Positions 26,261 through 34,920 are shown, counted from the first letter of the stretch. The stretch: DNA of 64,000 nt from Enterobacter cloacae complex sp. ECNIH7 (GCF_002208095.1 NZ_CP017990.1:2294001-2358000), one strand, 5' to 3'. Notes: generated by a model from the sequence alone, not told the origin. A program made the numbers and translations.

Positions 26261-27760
26261 ATGTCTGAATCACAGGTGGCCATTCAGCCTGCCGTACAAC
26301 AATTTTTAGACCGACAGCATGGCCTGTGGATTGAAGGGCGTCAGGCCGCGTCGGACAGTGAAAAGCGGCTGAACGTCTTCAACCCGGCCACGGGCGAGGT
26401 CATTGCCTCGACTGCCGATGCCAGCGTCGACGACGTTGATCGTGCCGTCATGTCCGGCTGGCGCGCGTTTGTCGCCCGCAGCTGGGCCGGAAAACTGCCG
26501 GCGGAGCGCGAGCGGATCCTGCTTCATTTCGCCGATCTGGTTGAACAGCACAGCGAGGAGCTGGCCCAGCTTGAAACGCTGGAGCAGGGCAAATCCATCA
26601 ACATTTCCCGCATGTTTGAAGTCGGCTGCACCCTGAACTGGATGCGCTATACCGCCGGGCTGACCACCAAAATTTCGGGTAAGACCCTCGACCTTTCCAT
26701 TCCGCTGCCGCAGGGCGCCCGCTATCAGGCGTGGACGCGTAAAGAGCCGGTTGGCGTGGTGGCCGGGATTGTGCCCTGGAACTTCCCGCTGATGATCGGG
26801 ATGTGGAAAGTGATGCCTGCGCTGGCCGCCGGCTGCTCTATTGTCATCAAGCCGTCAGAGACCACGCCGCTGACCATGCTGCGCGTGGCGGAGCTGGCAA
26901 GCGAAGCGGGTATTCCGGACGGGGTGTTCAACGTGGTGACCGGGAGCGGCGCGGTGTGCGGCGCAGCGCTGACCTCGCATCCGCATATTGCAAAGGTGAG
27001 CTTTACCGGCTCAACGGCGACGGGTAAGCAAATCGCCCGCGCGGCGGCGGATACGCTAACCGGGGTGACTCTGGAACTGGGCGGGAAAAACCCGGCCATT
27101 GTACTGAAAGACGCGGACCCGGCGTGGGTAATCGAAGGCCTGATGACCGGCAGCTTCCTGAACCAGGGGCAGGTGTGCGCGGCGAGCTCGCGCATCTATA
27201 TTGAAGCGCCGCTGTTTGACACGCTGGTCAGCGGGTTTGAGCAGGCGGTGAAATCCCTGAGCGTCGGGCCGGGCATGTCGCCGGAGGCGTTTATCAACCC
27301 GCTTGTGTCGCGCGCGCACTGCGACAAGGTGCAGACCTTCCTTGACGAAGCGAAGTCGCGCAGCGCGGAGCTGATCGTCGGTAACCGGGGGCCGGAAGGC
27401 AAAGGCTATTACGTTTCGCCTACGCTGGTGGTGAACCCGGATGCCTCACTGCGCCTGACCCGTGAAGAGGTGTTTGGCCCGGTGGTCAACCTGGTACGCG
27501 TCGCCGACGGGGAAGAGGCGCTCCAGCTGGCAAACGACACCGAATATGGCCTGACTGCCAGCGTCTGGACGCAGAATATCAGCAAGGCGCTGGAGTACAC
27601 CGACCGGCTGCAGGCGGGCACCGTCTGGGTGAACAGCCATACGCTGATTGACGCCAACCTGCCTTTCGGCGGCATGAAGCAGTCCGGCACCGGACGTGAC
27701 TTCGGTCCGGACTGGCTGGACGGCTGGTGTGAAACCAAATCGGTTTGCGTGCGCTACTAG
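26261..27760 (+). CDS. feaB: Phenylacetaldehyde dehydrogenase FeaB
   Basis: A 499-residue aldehyde dehydrogenase that oxidises phenylacetaldehyde (and 4-hydroxyphenylacetaldehyde) to the acid with NAD. The catalytic nucleophile is Cys306 ([10 protein letters not shown]) and the general base Glu272 (LELGGK); the NAD-binding FTGSTATGK motif precedes them. The ATG at 26261 follows AAGGAG; an upstream ATG at 26225 is less likely. It turns the product of TynA into phenylacetate, which the paa genes then degrade. Paired FeaR sites lie upstream and a terminator lies downstream. Confidence 0.95.
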   Translation: MSESQVAIQPAVQQFLDRQHGLWIEGRQAASDSEKRLNVFNPATGEVIASTADASVDDVDRAVMSGWRAFVARSWAGKLPAERERILLHFADLVEQHSEELAQLETLEQGKSINISRMFEVGCTLNWMRYTAGLTTKISGKTLDLSIPLPQGARYQAWTRKEPVGVVAGIVPWNFPLMIGMWKVMPALAAGCSIVIKPSETTPLTMLRVAELASEAGIPDGVFNVVTGSGAVCGAALTSHPHIAKVSFTGSTATGKQIARAAADTLTGVTLELGGKNPAIVLKDADPAWVIEGLMTGSFLNQGQVCAASSRIYIEAPLFDTLVSGFEQAVKSLSVGPGMSPEAFINPLVSRAHCDKVQTFLDEAKSRSAELIVGNRGPEGKGYYVSPTLVVNPDASLRLTREEVFGPVVNLVRVADGEEALQLANDTEYGLTASVWTQNISKALEYTDRLQAGTVWVNSHTLIDANLPFGGMKQSGTGRDFGPDWLDGWCETKSVCVRY

Positions 27761-27767
27761 TAAAAGC

Positions 27768-27796
27768 AAAAGGCAACCTGGAGGTTGCCTTTTTAG
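27768..27796 (+). terminator. Terminator of feaB
   Basis: AAAAGGCAACC (27768-27778) pairs with GGTTGCCTTTT around TGGA, with a T-run, eight bases after the feaB stop. The A-run also allows function on the minus strand. Confidence 0.88.
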
Positions 27797-27802
27797 TGTT
27801 TG

Positions 27803-27895
27803 TTCCCTCTCCCATGGGAGAGGGTCAGGGTGAGGGCATCCAGCCGCACCGGGCGAATTTTGCAGGCCGTGTAAGGCGTAGCCGCCACCCGGCTT
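27803..27895. repeat. REP-like repeat cluster after feaB
   Basis: Two elements are present. CCCTCTCCCATGGGAGAGGG followed by TCAGGGTGAGGG (27806-27837) is the same family as the repeat at 46965-47050. The minus-strand stretch GCCGGGTGGCGGCTACGCC (27877-27895) followed by TTACACGGCCTGC resembles a classical enterobacterial REP unit. They fill the gap between feaB and the diguanylate cyclase gene. Confidence 0.8.
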
Positions 27896-27898
27896 TAA

Positions 27899-29005
27899 TT
27901 AAAGCGACCACCGATCCCGCCCGGCCTCTTTCGCCCGGTACAGCGCCGCATCGGCGCGGGCGATGATCTCGGTGCCCGCTAACCCTTCCGCCATGCTTGC
28001 AATCCCCATGCTCACGGTGACACGATCGCTAACGGTTGACGCGCTGTGCGGTATAGCTTCTGTGCGCAGGCCGTCCTGAATACGTAAGGCCACCTTTTCT
28101 GCGATGTTTTCCGGACAGTTAAACAGGATCACCACAAACTCCTCGCCGCCGTAGCGTGACACCACATCATCAGGCGTGCGCACCGACTGCTTAAGCACCC
28201 GCGCCACGCGCGTCAGGCAGTCGTCACCCGCCTGGTGCCCGTAGGTGTCGTTGTAGCGTTTGAAATAGTCGATATCCAGCATGATCACCGAGAAGGTTTT
28301 TTTCTGCTCAACCGCGTTCTCCAGCACCACTTCCATTTTCCGGCGATTGGCGGTTTTGGTTAACGGATCCTGATGCGCCAGCGCATCCAGCCTGGAGATC
28401 AGCAGCTGATTTTGCTGGTTACGTCGCCAGGCCTCGTCAAACCAGCTCAGCAGGATGAAACGCCCGCAGATCAGGATCAGCGTAAAGACGCTCCAGATAA
28501 CAAAAAAGTGAAGGTTGAGGCCATCGTTCCGTATCCAGCTTGCTACCGGCAGGGTGATCCAGAGCGGGAGCACAAAGGCGAGTAGCCCTTCAGGATAAAA
28601 ATAGAGCGCCGTTAAGCCAGCGAGTAATAAAATGACGCACAGCGGCCAGACGTGCGGGAGCAGCAGCTGGGTGATAAACCAAAAGCAGGAGACCGACCAG
28701 ATGGCGCTGCAGATAAACAGTACCACGCTAATGCCGGCGATGCGTCGCCAGGCCATGAGGATCAGCGCAGCTGAGAGGATGATAATGCCGAGCATGGAGG
28801 CATCGACCATTCTCGTCAGCTGCGGCGAGTGGGGATAAAGGGGATCGCTGGTATTAAGCAAAACGTGTCGTAGCAGAATCATCACCGCGAAGCTGATATT
28901 CACGAAGGCCAGCCACGGCAGGTTCATCGCCAGCCCGTGCATGACCATGGCGTGGCGCGTCGGCCAGGTTGCCCGTTCAAGTGTCGGTTTTTTTCTTTTT
29001 TCCAT
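27899..29005 (-). CDS. Membrane-bound diguanylate cyclase (GGDEF)
   Basis: A 368-residue inner-membrane protein. Five to six hydrophobic segments occupy about residues 20-195, then a GGDEF domain runs from about 205 to 366. The active-site motif is GGEEF at 286-290, preceded by DIDYFKRYND and YGHQAGDD, so synthesis of cyclic-di-GMP is likely. RTPDD precedes the motif; read at the usual spacing the I-site arginine is displaced by one residue, so product inhibition may be altered. The N-terminal domain is not one I can name. It sits between feaB and an alkylsulfatase, where E. coli has feaB next to tynA, so it is part of an insertion. Confidence 0.87.
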   Translation of the reverse strand: MEKRKKPTLERATWPTRHAMVMHGLAMNLPWLAFVNISFAVMILLRHVLLNTSDPLYPHSPQLTRMVDASMLGIIILSAALILMAWRRIAGISVVLFICSAIWSVSCFWFITQLLLPHVWPLCVILLLAGLTALYFYPEGLLAFVLPLWITLPVASWIRNDGLNLHFFVIWSVFTLILICGRFILLSWFDEAWRRNQQNQLLISRLDALAHQDPLTKTANRRKMEVVLENAVEQKKTFSVIMLDIDYFKRYNDTYGHQAGDDCLTRVARVLKQSVRTPDDVVSRYGGEEFVVILFNCPENIAEKVALRIQDGLRTEAIPHSASTVSDRVTVSMGIASMAEGLAGTEIIARADAALYRAKEAGRDRWSL

Positions 29006-29045
29006 TGATGTTCGCTACTCTGTCCTGGAAACACGTGAAGCAGGA

Positions 29046-29066
29046 AAGGGCGGACGAACCGCCCTT
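29046..29066 (-). terminator. Hairpin after the alkylsulfatase gene
   Basis: AAGGGCGG and CCGCCCTT form a perfect 8-bp stem with a 5-base loop, followed on the minus strand by TCC. It lies 12 bp after the alkylsulfatase stop and 40 bp before the diguanylate cyclase start, so it probably separates the two genes. Confidence 0.6.
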
Positions 29067-29078
29067 ATGCGTGCACCG

Positions 29079-31052
29079 TTACGGTGTCACAATGTTAAAC
29101 CAGAAATCAAACTTGTCCATATAGCTAAGCATGGCATCAAGTTTCGCGCTGTCGCCACTGATTTTAATATTTCCGCTGTCCTGAGCCTGTTTTAGCGTCA
29201 CCTCCTTGAGGATGATTTTATTCAGGGTGTCACGGTTAAGCGTCAGCGTCGCGTCCGCATCTTTTGCTTCCGCGTTCGCCGTGTGGTTCAGCACGCCGTT
29301 TTCCAGCTCCAGCTTATATTTCCCGCCATCGCTGCCCAGATCGATGTTAAACACCGATTTGGCGTCACCCGCTTTTTGTCCGTTGATATGGACAGCCAGA
29401 TAGTCAAAGAACATCTCTGGCGTCATCGCGCGCACCGTGTCCGGGCTGGCGGTATTCGGCGTTGGCCCTTTCACCACGCCGTTACGCAGCTCCTGCGCAC
29501 CGGTCAGGTAGAAGTTACGCCACGGGCCGGATTCAGCCTGATAGCCAAGCTGTTCCAGCGCATCCGCTTCCAGATTACGTGCCGCCTGGTTGTTTGGATC
29601 GGCAAAGACCACTTTACTGACCACCTGCGCCACCCAGCGGTAGTTCCCCAGGTCGAAGTCGGTTTTGGCCTTGCTCAGGATGGCATCGGCGCCGCCCATA
29701 TACTCCACGAATTTCTTCGCGCCTTCTTCAGGCGGCAGTTCATCCAGCGTCGCCGGGTTGCCGTCAAACCAGCCCAGATACAGCACATAGGTGGCTTTTA
29801 CGTCATGGCTCACCGAACCGTAATAGCCGCGGTTGGCCCAGGTATGCGCCAAAGAATCCGGGAGCTTAAAGTTAGCGGCGATTTCGTCGCGCGTCAGCCC
29901 TTCGTTCGCCATACGCAGCGTCTGGTCGTTGATGTAACGATAGAGGTCACGCTGGCTTTTCAGCAGCTTGACCACGTTTTCATTGCCCCAGGTCGGCCAG
30001 TGGTGCTGTGCCATGATGATTTCGGCTTTGTCACCCCAGCGCACAATCGCCTGGTTGATGTATTTCGACCACGGCAGCGGCTCGCGAATTTTCGCCCCGC
30101 GCAGCGAGTAGGTGTTATGCAGGGTGTGGGTAACGTCCTCAGCGGATTCAATCAGTTTTTTCTCTTCGATATACCAGAGCATTTCCGATGGCGCTTCGGA
30201 GCCCGGCGCGAGCATAAAGTCATAGGTCAGGCCGTCGATAACCTCTTTTTGCCCGTCTTTCTCAATGATATTGGTCGGGGCAATCAGCGTGACCGTTCCG
30301 GCTGAGGTGGTCGTACCCAGGCCCGCGCCCACCTGGCCTTTGGCGTCGGGCTTCAGCAGGTTGCCATACATATAGCTGGCGCGGCGGCTCATCACGTTGC
30401 CCGCCATGATATTCTCGGCAACGGCCGCTTCCATAAACCCGGCTGGCGCGTAGACCTTCACTTTGCCGGATTTCACGTCGGCTTCATCCACCACGCCGCG
30501 CACGCCGCCATAGTGGTCAACGTGGCTGTGCGTATAAATAATGGCGACGACAGGCTTTTTGCCGCGATTTTTAAAATAGAGATCCATCCCGACCTTCGCC
30601 GTTTCTGCCGACACCAGCGGGTCAACCACGGTAACACCTTCTTTACCTTCAATGATGGTCATATTTGACAGGTCAAGATTTCGTATCTGATATACGCCGT
30701 CGGTCACTTCAAAAAGGCCGCTGATATTAATCAGCTGAGATTGACGCCATAAGCTGGGATTAACGGAGTCCGGTGCTTTATCGCCTTCTTTAATAAACGA
30801 ATACTGCTGTGGATCCCAGATGATATTCCCTTGTTCCCCTTTGATAATTTCCTGAGGAATCGGTGCAATAAAGCCTTTATGGGCGTTCGTAAAATCGGTG
30901 TTGTCGGAGAAAGGAAGCTGATTAAACAGGGCGTTATTGGCTTGTTGCGTTGCAGTCGTGGCGTCCTTCGGGGCGTCTGCGGCATACGCGGAACTGACGG
31001 AAATAACAAGTCCAGCCAGAGCAAGACTCCTGACGATCAAATTGAATTTCAT
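29079..31052 (-). CDS. Secreted linear alkylsulfatase (SdsA1/YjcS type)
   Basis: A 657-residue exported enzyme with a signal peptide of about 24 residues (ISVSSAYAADA). The metallo-beta-lactamase core carries THSHVDHYGG at about 174-183 (His175, His177, Asp179, His180), the two-zinc ligand motif. A dimerisation domain follows, and the C-terminal ~125 residues are an SCP2-like domain, as in Pseudomonas SdsA1 and E. coli YjcS (661 residues). The enzyme hydrolyses primary alkyl sulfates such as dodecyl sulfate in the periplasm. In E. coli yjcS maps elsewhere, so this copy lies in a different context, inserted between feaB and tynA. I leave the symbol empty because orthology with yjcS cannot be decided here. 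Confidence 0.9.
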   Translation of the reverse strand: MKFNLIVRSLALAGLVISVSSAYAADAPKDATTATQQANNALFNQLPFSDNTDFTNAHKGFIAPIPQEIIKGEQGNIIWDPQQYSFIKEGDKAPDSVNPSLWRQSQLINISGLFEVTDGVYQIRNLDLSNMTIIEGKEGVTVVDPLVSAETAKVGMDLYFKNRGKKPVVAIIYTHSHVDHYGGVRGVVDEADVKSGKVKVYAPAGFMEAAVAENIMAGNVMSRRASYMYGNLLKPDAKGQVGAGLGTTTSAGTVTLIAPTNIIEKDGQKEVIDGLTYDFMLAPGSEAPSEMLWYIEEKKLIESAEDVTHTLHNTYSLRGAKIREPLPWSKYINQAIVRWGDKAEIIMAQHHWPTWGNENVVKLLKSQRDLYRYINDQTLRMANEGLTRDEIAANFKLPDSLAHTWANRGYYGSVSHDVKATYVLYLGWFDGNPATLDELPPEEGAKKFVEYMGGADAILSKAKTDFDLGNYRWVAQVVSKVVFADPNNQAARNLEADALEQLGYQAESGPWRNFYLTGAQELRNGVVKGPTPNTASPDTVRAMTPEMFFDYLAVHINGQKAGDAKSVFNIDLGSDGGKYKLELENGVLNHTANAEAKDADATLTLNRDTLNKIILKEVTLKQAQDSGNIKISGDSAKLDAMLSYMDKFDFWFNIVTP

Positions 31053-31190
31053 CCTAAACCTCTCAGTGATGTATTACGTCGCTTGTGGAAAATTCGCGTC
31101 CTGGCTGAAAGTGGTTCAAGAAATGCAATGGAAATATATGAGGTAGAAATAACTATAATCGGGGAGTGGTATTCAGCAAGTAAATGGATG

Positions 31191-31213
31191 AAAAACCGGG
31201 CATTGCGCCCGGT
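31191..31213 (-). terminator. Terminator of tynA
   Basis: ACCGGGC (31195-31201) pairs with GCCCGGT (31207-31213); on the minus strand the stem is followed by TTTT. It lies 8 bp after the tynA stop. Confidence 0.85.
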
Positions 31214-31220
31214 ACGTTAT

Positions 31221-33497
31221 TTATTTCTGTTCGTCTTTCTTCTTCCCGAGCGTTGGCGTCTCGTCAAAGAAGTTCCACGGCTTAAGCAGGGTATGCACCC
31301 ATTCCGTCGGCATTATCGGCCACTCTTCCGCGCGGGCGACGTGGGTGGTGCCGGTGGTCATCCAGACCACGTCATCCTGATCGTTAAGCGACTCGTTATC
31401 CTTGCTGTACTGCCCCAGGCCCGTGTCGTGTACGGAGCGGTTCGGGAATTTGCCTTCCGGGTAGAGCTCATCCGGGTGGTAACGGGTCACCCACAGCTGT
31501 TTGTCCATAAAGCTCAGACGATGGTAAATCCACTCGTCCGGGGCAAATTTAGCGCCGGTCGCCACCGGGTGCGTACCGCCCGCGTAAGGGATAATCTGGT
31601 ACGAGACCGGGTTGCCCATGCGGTTCTCTTTACTGGTGTTGCTCAGCAGCCGAATGGTGCCCGGGTCGAACTTCTGCGCCGCCTGCTGCTCGGTATCAAT
31701 ATCGTACTGATTGATCTGCATGGTGCTGGTGCGCGGGCCCCCGGCGGTATTCGGCTTCACTTCCGGATCCATCGCCACCAGCTTGTTGTTGATGCCGTCC
31801 ACGTCCATATCAAGACGGAAGTTGTAGATGTGCTGGTGGGTGGTGCCCACGATGTTATGGTCGATCAGCGTGCCGTATTTTGTGTCGTCTTTGGCGGTGG
31901 CGTCGTGCATGGTTTTCGCCTGAACGCCTTTCACCGCCTCGATACCCGTTGCGCCGGCGTCAATGCCGATAGTGCCATTTTCATGGAACACCCAGTCAAA
32001 GATGTAATCGTAGTTGCCCACGGTACTCACCCAGCGCACTACCAGCTCGCGGCGCTCGGTGCTGACGTTTGGCTGACCCATCTCCTGATGTTTGTATTCC
32101 GGCCCGGCGTAGCGTTCGAAAATGGCGATCGCGCGCGGGATCTCCATCGGCACGCCGGTGTAATCCGGGATGGTTTCATTGAGCATCACGGCGTTGGACG
32201 GCACGTCTTTACCGCGCACCAGCGGTGAGGTCAGGGTGCCCATACCGTAGTCGCCGGAGTCGAGATAGGCTTTAAAGTACCAGCCCACGTCCGGATCGCC
32301 GTAAGGGACGATCATGCCGCCGAGCGACCCCTGATACATCACCTGGCGCTTTTTGCCGTTGTCGTTATACGTGACGGTTGAAATCATCGGGCCGACGCGG
32401 GAGTCCAGGCTCAGGTGGAAATCCCAGTTCTGCCAGTGCACCATATCCCCGGTGATGGTGTAGTTCTTGCCTTCCGGCTCAGTGATGTTGAGCGGTTTTT
32501 TCGGCGTCTCTATACGGTCGCGGCCATCATAGGGACGCGGGGTCATGGGAACCGGAACAACGGCACCTTCTTCAATCTTCTGTATCTTCTTCTGCTCAAG
32601 ATCGACCACTGCCACCAGGTTCTCAATCGGGTGCGCCCAGTAGTTGCCGTCGCCCACGTCCAGATAGCTCACCACCTTCAGCAGGCGATCTTCCTGCTTC
32701 AGGCCGTCTTTACCGTCGAAATAGCCGACGGTCAGCGGCGTAGTAATCACTTTTTTCGGGTCGGTGATGCCGTGTTTTTTAAGCACCTCGGCGAACTCGG
32801 TGCTTTCGTTGATGATCTGCTGAACCGCCGTGAAATCATCCAGCAGCACCATGCCGTGCGCGTCTTTTACCGGCTCCCGGCGCAGGATTTTTTTATCCTT
32901 CAGGTCCACCACGCTTTCGATAACGTGCTTGCCATCGAGCATGACGATCTTCGCCTGGCGAGGGGCATCCACTGCCGTACCGTTAAGCACAAAGTCCCAC
33001 ACTTTGGCTTTCTCAGGCTCTGCCAGGGCGATCTGGGTAAAGCGGGTATTCGGTTTAAAGTCCGCCGAGGCTTTCACAATCTCAACGGCCTGCTTAATTT
33101 CGTCCGCCGTTAGCGCGTTTAACGGGTGAGGGCGTTTTTCTACCTGGAAGGTCTGGTCAAGGCCGGACTGGAAAACATCGTTGATGAAGGTATCGGAAAT
33201 AAAGGCTTTCTTGCCTTTCATCACCACCGGCACTTCCAGCTTGAGGGTTTTACCGTTGACGATGGCGGTTTTTGCGCCCGGTTTGACCTTCACAAAGGCA
33301 CCGTCTTTCGCAATGGTGAACATCTGTGCGTAATCATCCCACTGAACGTCCGCGCCAAAGTCCTGCAGCGTTTTGTCCATCGGGACCATATGCGCCTCAC
33401 TGCCGTGGGCGAAAACAGGGGATTGCCAGGCGCAACACAGCGCAACGGCCATGGCCAGCGCCGTTCTACGGGCAGAAAAAGAAGAATTGCTTCCCAT
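31221..33497 (-). CDS. tynA: Primary amine oxidase TynA (copper, topaquinone)
   Basis: A 758-residue periplasmic enzyme; E. coli TynA is 757. It oxidises phenylethylamine, tyramine and similar amines to aldehydes, releasing ammonia and hydrogen peroxide. A signal peptide (about 30 residues, ending PVFAHG) precedes domain D1 and the catalytic core. Tyr496 in TVGNYD is the topaquinone precursor; the HQH motif (THQHIYNF) and a downstream His bind copper. The ATG at 33497 was chosen because it matches MGSxS of E. coli and gives a good signal peptide; upstream starts would add 45 residues. Candidate FeaR sites lie 70-107 bases upstream. Confidence 0.96.
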   Translation of the reverse strand: MGSNSSFSARRTALAMAVALCCAWQSPVFAHGSEAHMVPMDKTLQDFGADVQWDDYAQMFTIAKDGAFVKVKPGAKTAIVNGKTLKLEVPVVMKGKKAFISDTFINDVFQSGLDQTFQVEKRPHPLNALTADEIKQAVEIVKASADFKPNTRFTQIALAEPEKAKVWDFVLNGTAVDAPRQAKIVMLDGKHVIESVVDLKDKKILRREPVKDAHGMVLLDDFTAVQQIINESTEFAEVLKKHGITDPKKVITTPLTVGYFDGKDGLKQEDRLLKVVSYLDVGDGNYWAHPIENLVAVVDLEQKKIQKIEEGAVVPVPMTPRPYDGRDRIETPKKPLNITEPEGKNYTITGDMVHWQNWDFHLSLDSRVGPMISTVTYNDNGKKRQVMYQGSLGGMIVPYGDPDVGWYFKAYLDSGDYGMGTLTSPLVRGKDVPSNAVMLNETIPDYTGVPMEIPRAIAIFERYAGPEYKHQEMGQPNVSTERRELVVRWVSTVGNYDYIFDWVFHENGTIGIDAGATGIEAVKGVQAKTMHDATAKDDTKYGTLIDHNIVGTTHQHIYNFRLDMDVDGINNKLVAMDPEVKPNTAGGPRTSTMQINQYDIDTEQQAAQKFDPGTIRLLSNTSKENRMGNPVSYQIIPYAGGTHPVATGAKFAPDEWIYHRLSFMDKQLWVTRYHPDELYPEGKFPNRSVHDTGLGQYSKDNESLNDQDDVVWMTTGTTHVARAEEWPIMPTEWVHTLLKPWNFFDETPTLGKKKDEQK

Positions 33498-33566
33498 CGT
33501 AGACCTCATCTTGTTGTGTTTATTGTGTTGTGACAGCCTTATCCTGACAGGCCTATGAGAAAAGCG

Positions 33567-33604
33567 TTTGCCTGCATCTGCCAGGTTATTTGCCAGTCTT
33601 GCCA
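33567..33604 (-). promoter_or_regulatory. Candidate FeaR binding sites upstream of tynA
   Basis: On the minus strand TGGCAAGACTGGCAAA (33604-33589) matches TGNCA-N8-AAA exactly. A second copy, TGGCAGATGCAGGCAAA (33583-33567), has a 9-base spacer. The two TGGCA boxes start 21 bp apart, the same as before feaB, and the promoter-proximal one ends about 70 bases before the tynA start. Confidence 0.6.
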
Positions 33605-33607
33605 GGT

Positions 33608-33639
33608 TAAAAAAAGAGCGGGGATACGTCACATCCCCG
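33608..33639 (-). terminator. Terminator of the hcp-toxin-immunity unit
   Basis: CGGGGAT (33619-33625) pairs with ATCCCCG (33633-33639); on the minus strand the stem is followed by TC and a run of seven or more T. It lies 19 bp after the putative immunity gene and directly abuts the FeaR site of tynA. Confidence 0.85.
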
Positions 33640-33658
33640 AGATAGAGGCTTCATGGGA

Positions 33659-34054
33659 TCAGTAAGGTGATCTATCCAGATAAATACGCACGTCGAACCC
33701 AACTGTAGTGAAAGAGTAAATATTTCCGCGAACGCGGAGATAAATATCTCCGTTTGTTACCGTTGCTGTGGCTTTAGCATCGTTGGTAACCATGACAGGT
33801 TTGATATCTGATACGTGAGACATAAAATCTTCAGTGCTTTTTTTCGCATCATAGAGATAAAAGTGAAACGTATCTCTGGATAAAGAACTCGCTTCAACCT
33901 GGGTTATGTAGAGAGCTAAACGATCATTAACGATAATTTTTTCCTGAAATTTTTCATACACGGTAAACAGATCGCGGAAAGGGTATAAGATAAACCCCAG
34001 AAAAATGACAACCGCCACTACGATTCGCCAGTTAAAATCCCGAACGTCGTGCAT
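33659..34054 (-). CDS. Putative immunity protein with one membrane anchor
   Basis: A 131-residue protein that I do not recognise by family. One hydrophobic helix (about residues 10-27, VVAVVIFLGFILYPF) is near the N terminus, and the remaining ~100 residues are polar and beta-rich. It would sit in the inner membrane with the main domain probably in the periplasm. It overlaps the toxin gene by 23 bases and is the last gene of the hcp-toxin unit, the normal place for an immunity gene. If the immunity domain is periplasmic, the toxin probably acts there. This role is inferred from position. A terminator follows. Confidence 0.6.
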   Translation of the reverse strand: MHDVRDFNWRIVVAVVIFLGFILYPFRDLFTVYEKFQEKIIVNDRLALYITQVEASSLSRDTFHFYLYDAKKSTEDFMSHVSDIKPVMVTNDAKATATVTNGDIYLRVRGNIYSFTTVGFDVRIYLDRSPY

Positions 34055-34436
34055 AATCTATTCCTGCCCTAATCCATAATTGATCAACAGGGTCATCTCC
34101 ATAAGCACTGGCACCATGATATTTAGCAAATTCTACCGGATCGCTTGTGCCAGCAAGGATCTGCGCAGTACCTGCACCGCGTAGCAGCACTCCATCAGGA
34201 ATGCCCGCCGCCTCGCCAACCGCACCGTAATGAAAATTTCCAAAGTTAGCATATTGCGAACGGCCTTGCTTATAGTCCCATGGGCCATGATTTCTCACCA
34301 TTTGATAAAACCAGATGTACGTCATCATTGAGGGACCGCCATGAAATCGAGCGATGACCATATGGCTGACAACGTCAACGCCCGGGGGCGAAAATGAAGC
34401 AATATCGTATGGAGTAGAATATGAAGGCACACGCAT
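34032..34436 (-). CDS. Putative T6SS-associated toxin, polymorphic toxin type 44-like
   Basis: A 134-residue protein. The segments MVRNHGPWDYKQ and YANFGNFHYGAVGEAAGI, followed by a GxAQ segment and YGDDPVDQLWIRAGIDYA, resemble polymorphic toxin type 44 domains found at the C termini of secreted effectors. No signal peptide, linker or delivery domain is fused. Its ATG lies two bases after the hcp stop codon (TAACTATG), so translation is probably coupled to hcp and the protein may travel as Hcp cargo. The following gene is the likely immunity partner. Family assignment is from memory of motifs; catalytic activity is unknown. Confidence 0.65.
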   Translation of the reverse strand: MRVPSYSTPYDIASFSPPGVDVVSHMVIARFHGGPSMMTYIWFYQMVRNHGPWDYKQGRSQYANFGNFHYGAVGEAAGIPDGVLLRGAGTAQILAGTSDPVEFAKYHGASAYGDDPVDQLWIRAGIDYARRSGF

Positions 34437-34438
34437 AG

Positions 34439-34920
34439 TTAACGCTCTGCCCAGCTATCGGCGAATCGCAAATTACCGTCGCAATATGTCCAGGTTATTT
34501 TGTCGTACCGTAGTTCAACGACTTCAAGATGATTGTGTTTTTCTTTGGTCGGGTCTTTAGTGTCATGCATCAATGGCGTAACGGAAACGACGCGAACATT
34601 ATCGAGATGCATATTGTAATATTCTACCTCTTGACCAGCGTCATTTATGCGATACCACCTGAATTCCGCTGTTTTGAGGGTTTGCCCAGTAGCAACGGCT
34701 TTCATCAGATAAGGAGAAGATGAATCAATTTCCTTTTGAAAAACGATTGGCGCATGGTTGCGTTTGCTGGTGATTTTACCGGTCAAAGGATCCGTTGGCA
34801 GGCGGAGGTTATGGGTAAAGCCGGTGACTTCAATGCTCCCTCGCGGTCACGAATATCCACTGAGCCTGTGATTTTTGCGCCGCCGTCGTCCGTTAAGAAA
34901 AGATATACGGGTATTGCCAT
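34439..34920 (-). pseudogene. hcp: hcp / tssD, type VI secretion tube protein, frameshifted
   Basis: From an ATG at 34920 with a GGAAGG ribosome site the first 28 codons read as a typical Hcp start (MAIPVYLFLTDDGG, then GSVDIRDREG). At 34835-34840 one base is missing; without it the frame ends at a TGA near 34790. Adding one base restores EGSIEVTGFTHNLRLPTD and joins the rest, through KEIDSSSPYL, the KHNHLE segment and the final DSWAER. Total length would be 160 residues, normal for Hcp. The break has no homopolymer or slippery heptamer, so it is a true mutation or a sequencing error. Hcp forms the hexameric T6SS inner tube and carries small effectors. No other T6SS structural gene is in the window, so this is an orphan hcp. 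Confidence 0.85.

Noticed and set aside
31031..32228. Long plus-strand open frame inside tynA
   Set aside because: It is antisense to the conserved tynA coding sequence, has arginine/histidine-rich composition typical of a reverse-frame shadow, and no ribosome site.
34830..34845. Programmed frameshift in hcp
   Set aside because: No slippery heptamer, homopolymer or downstream pseudoknot is visible; a mutation or sequence error is simpler.
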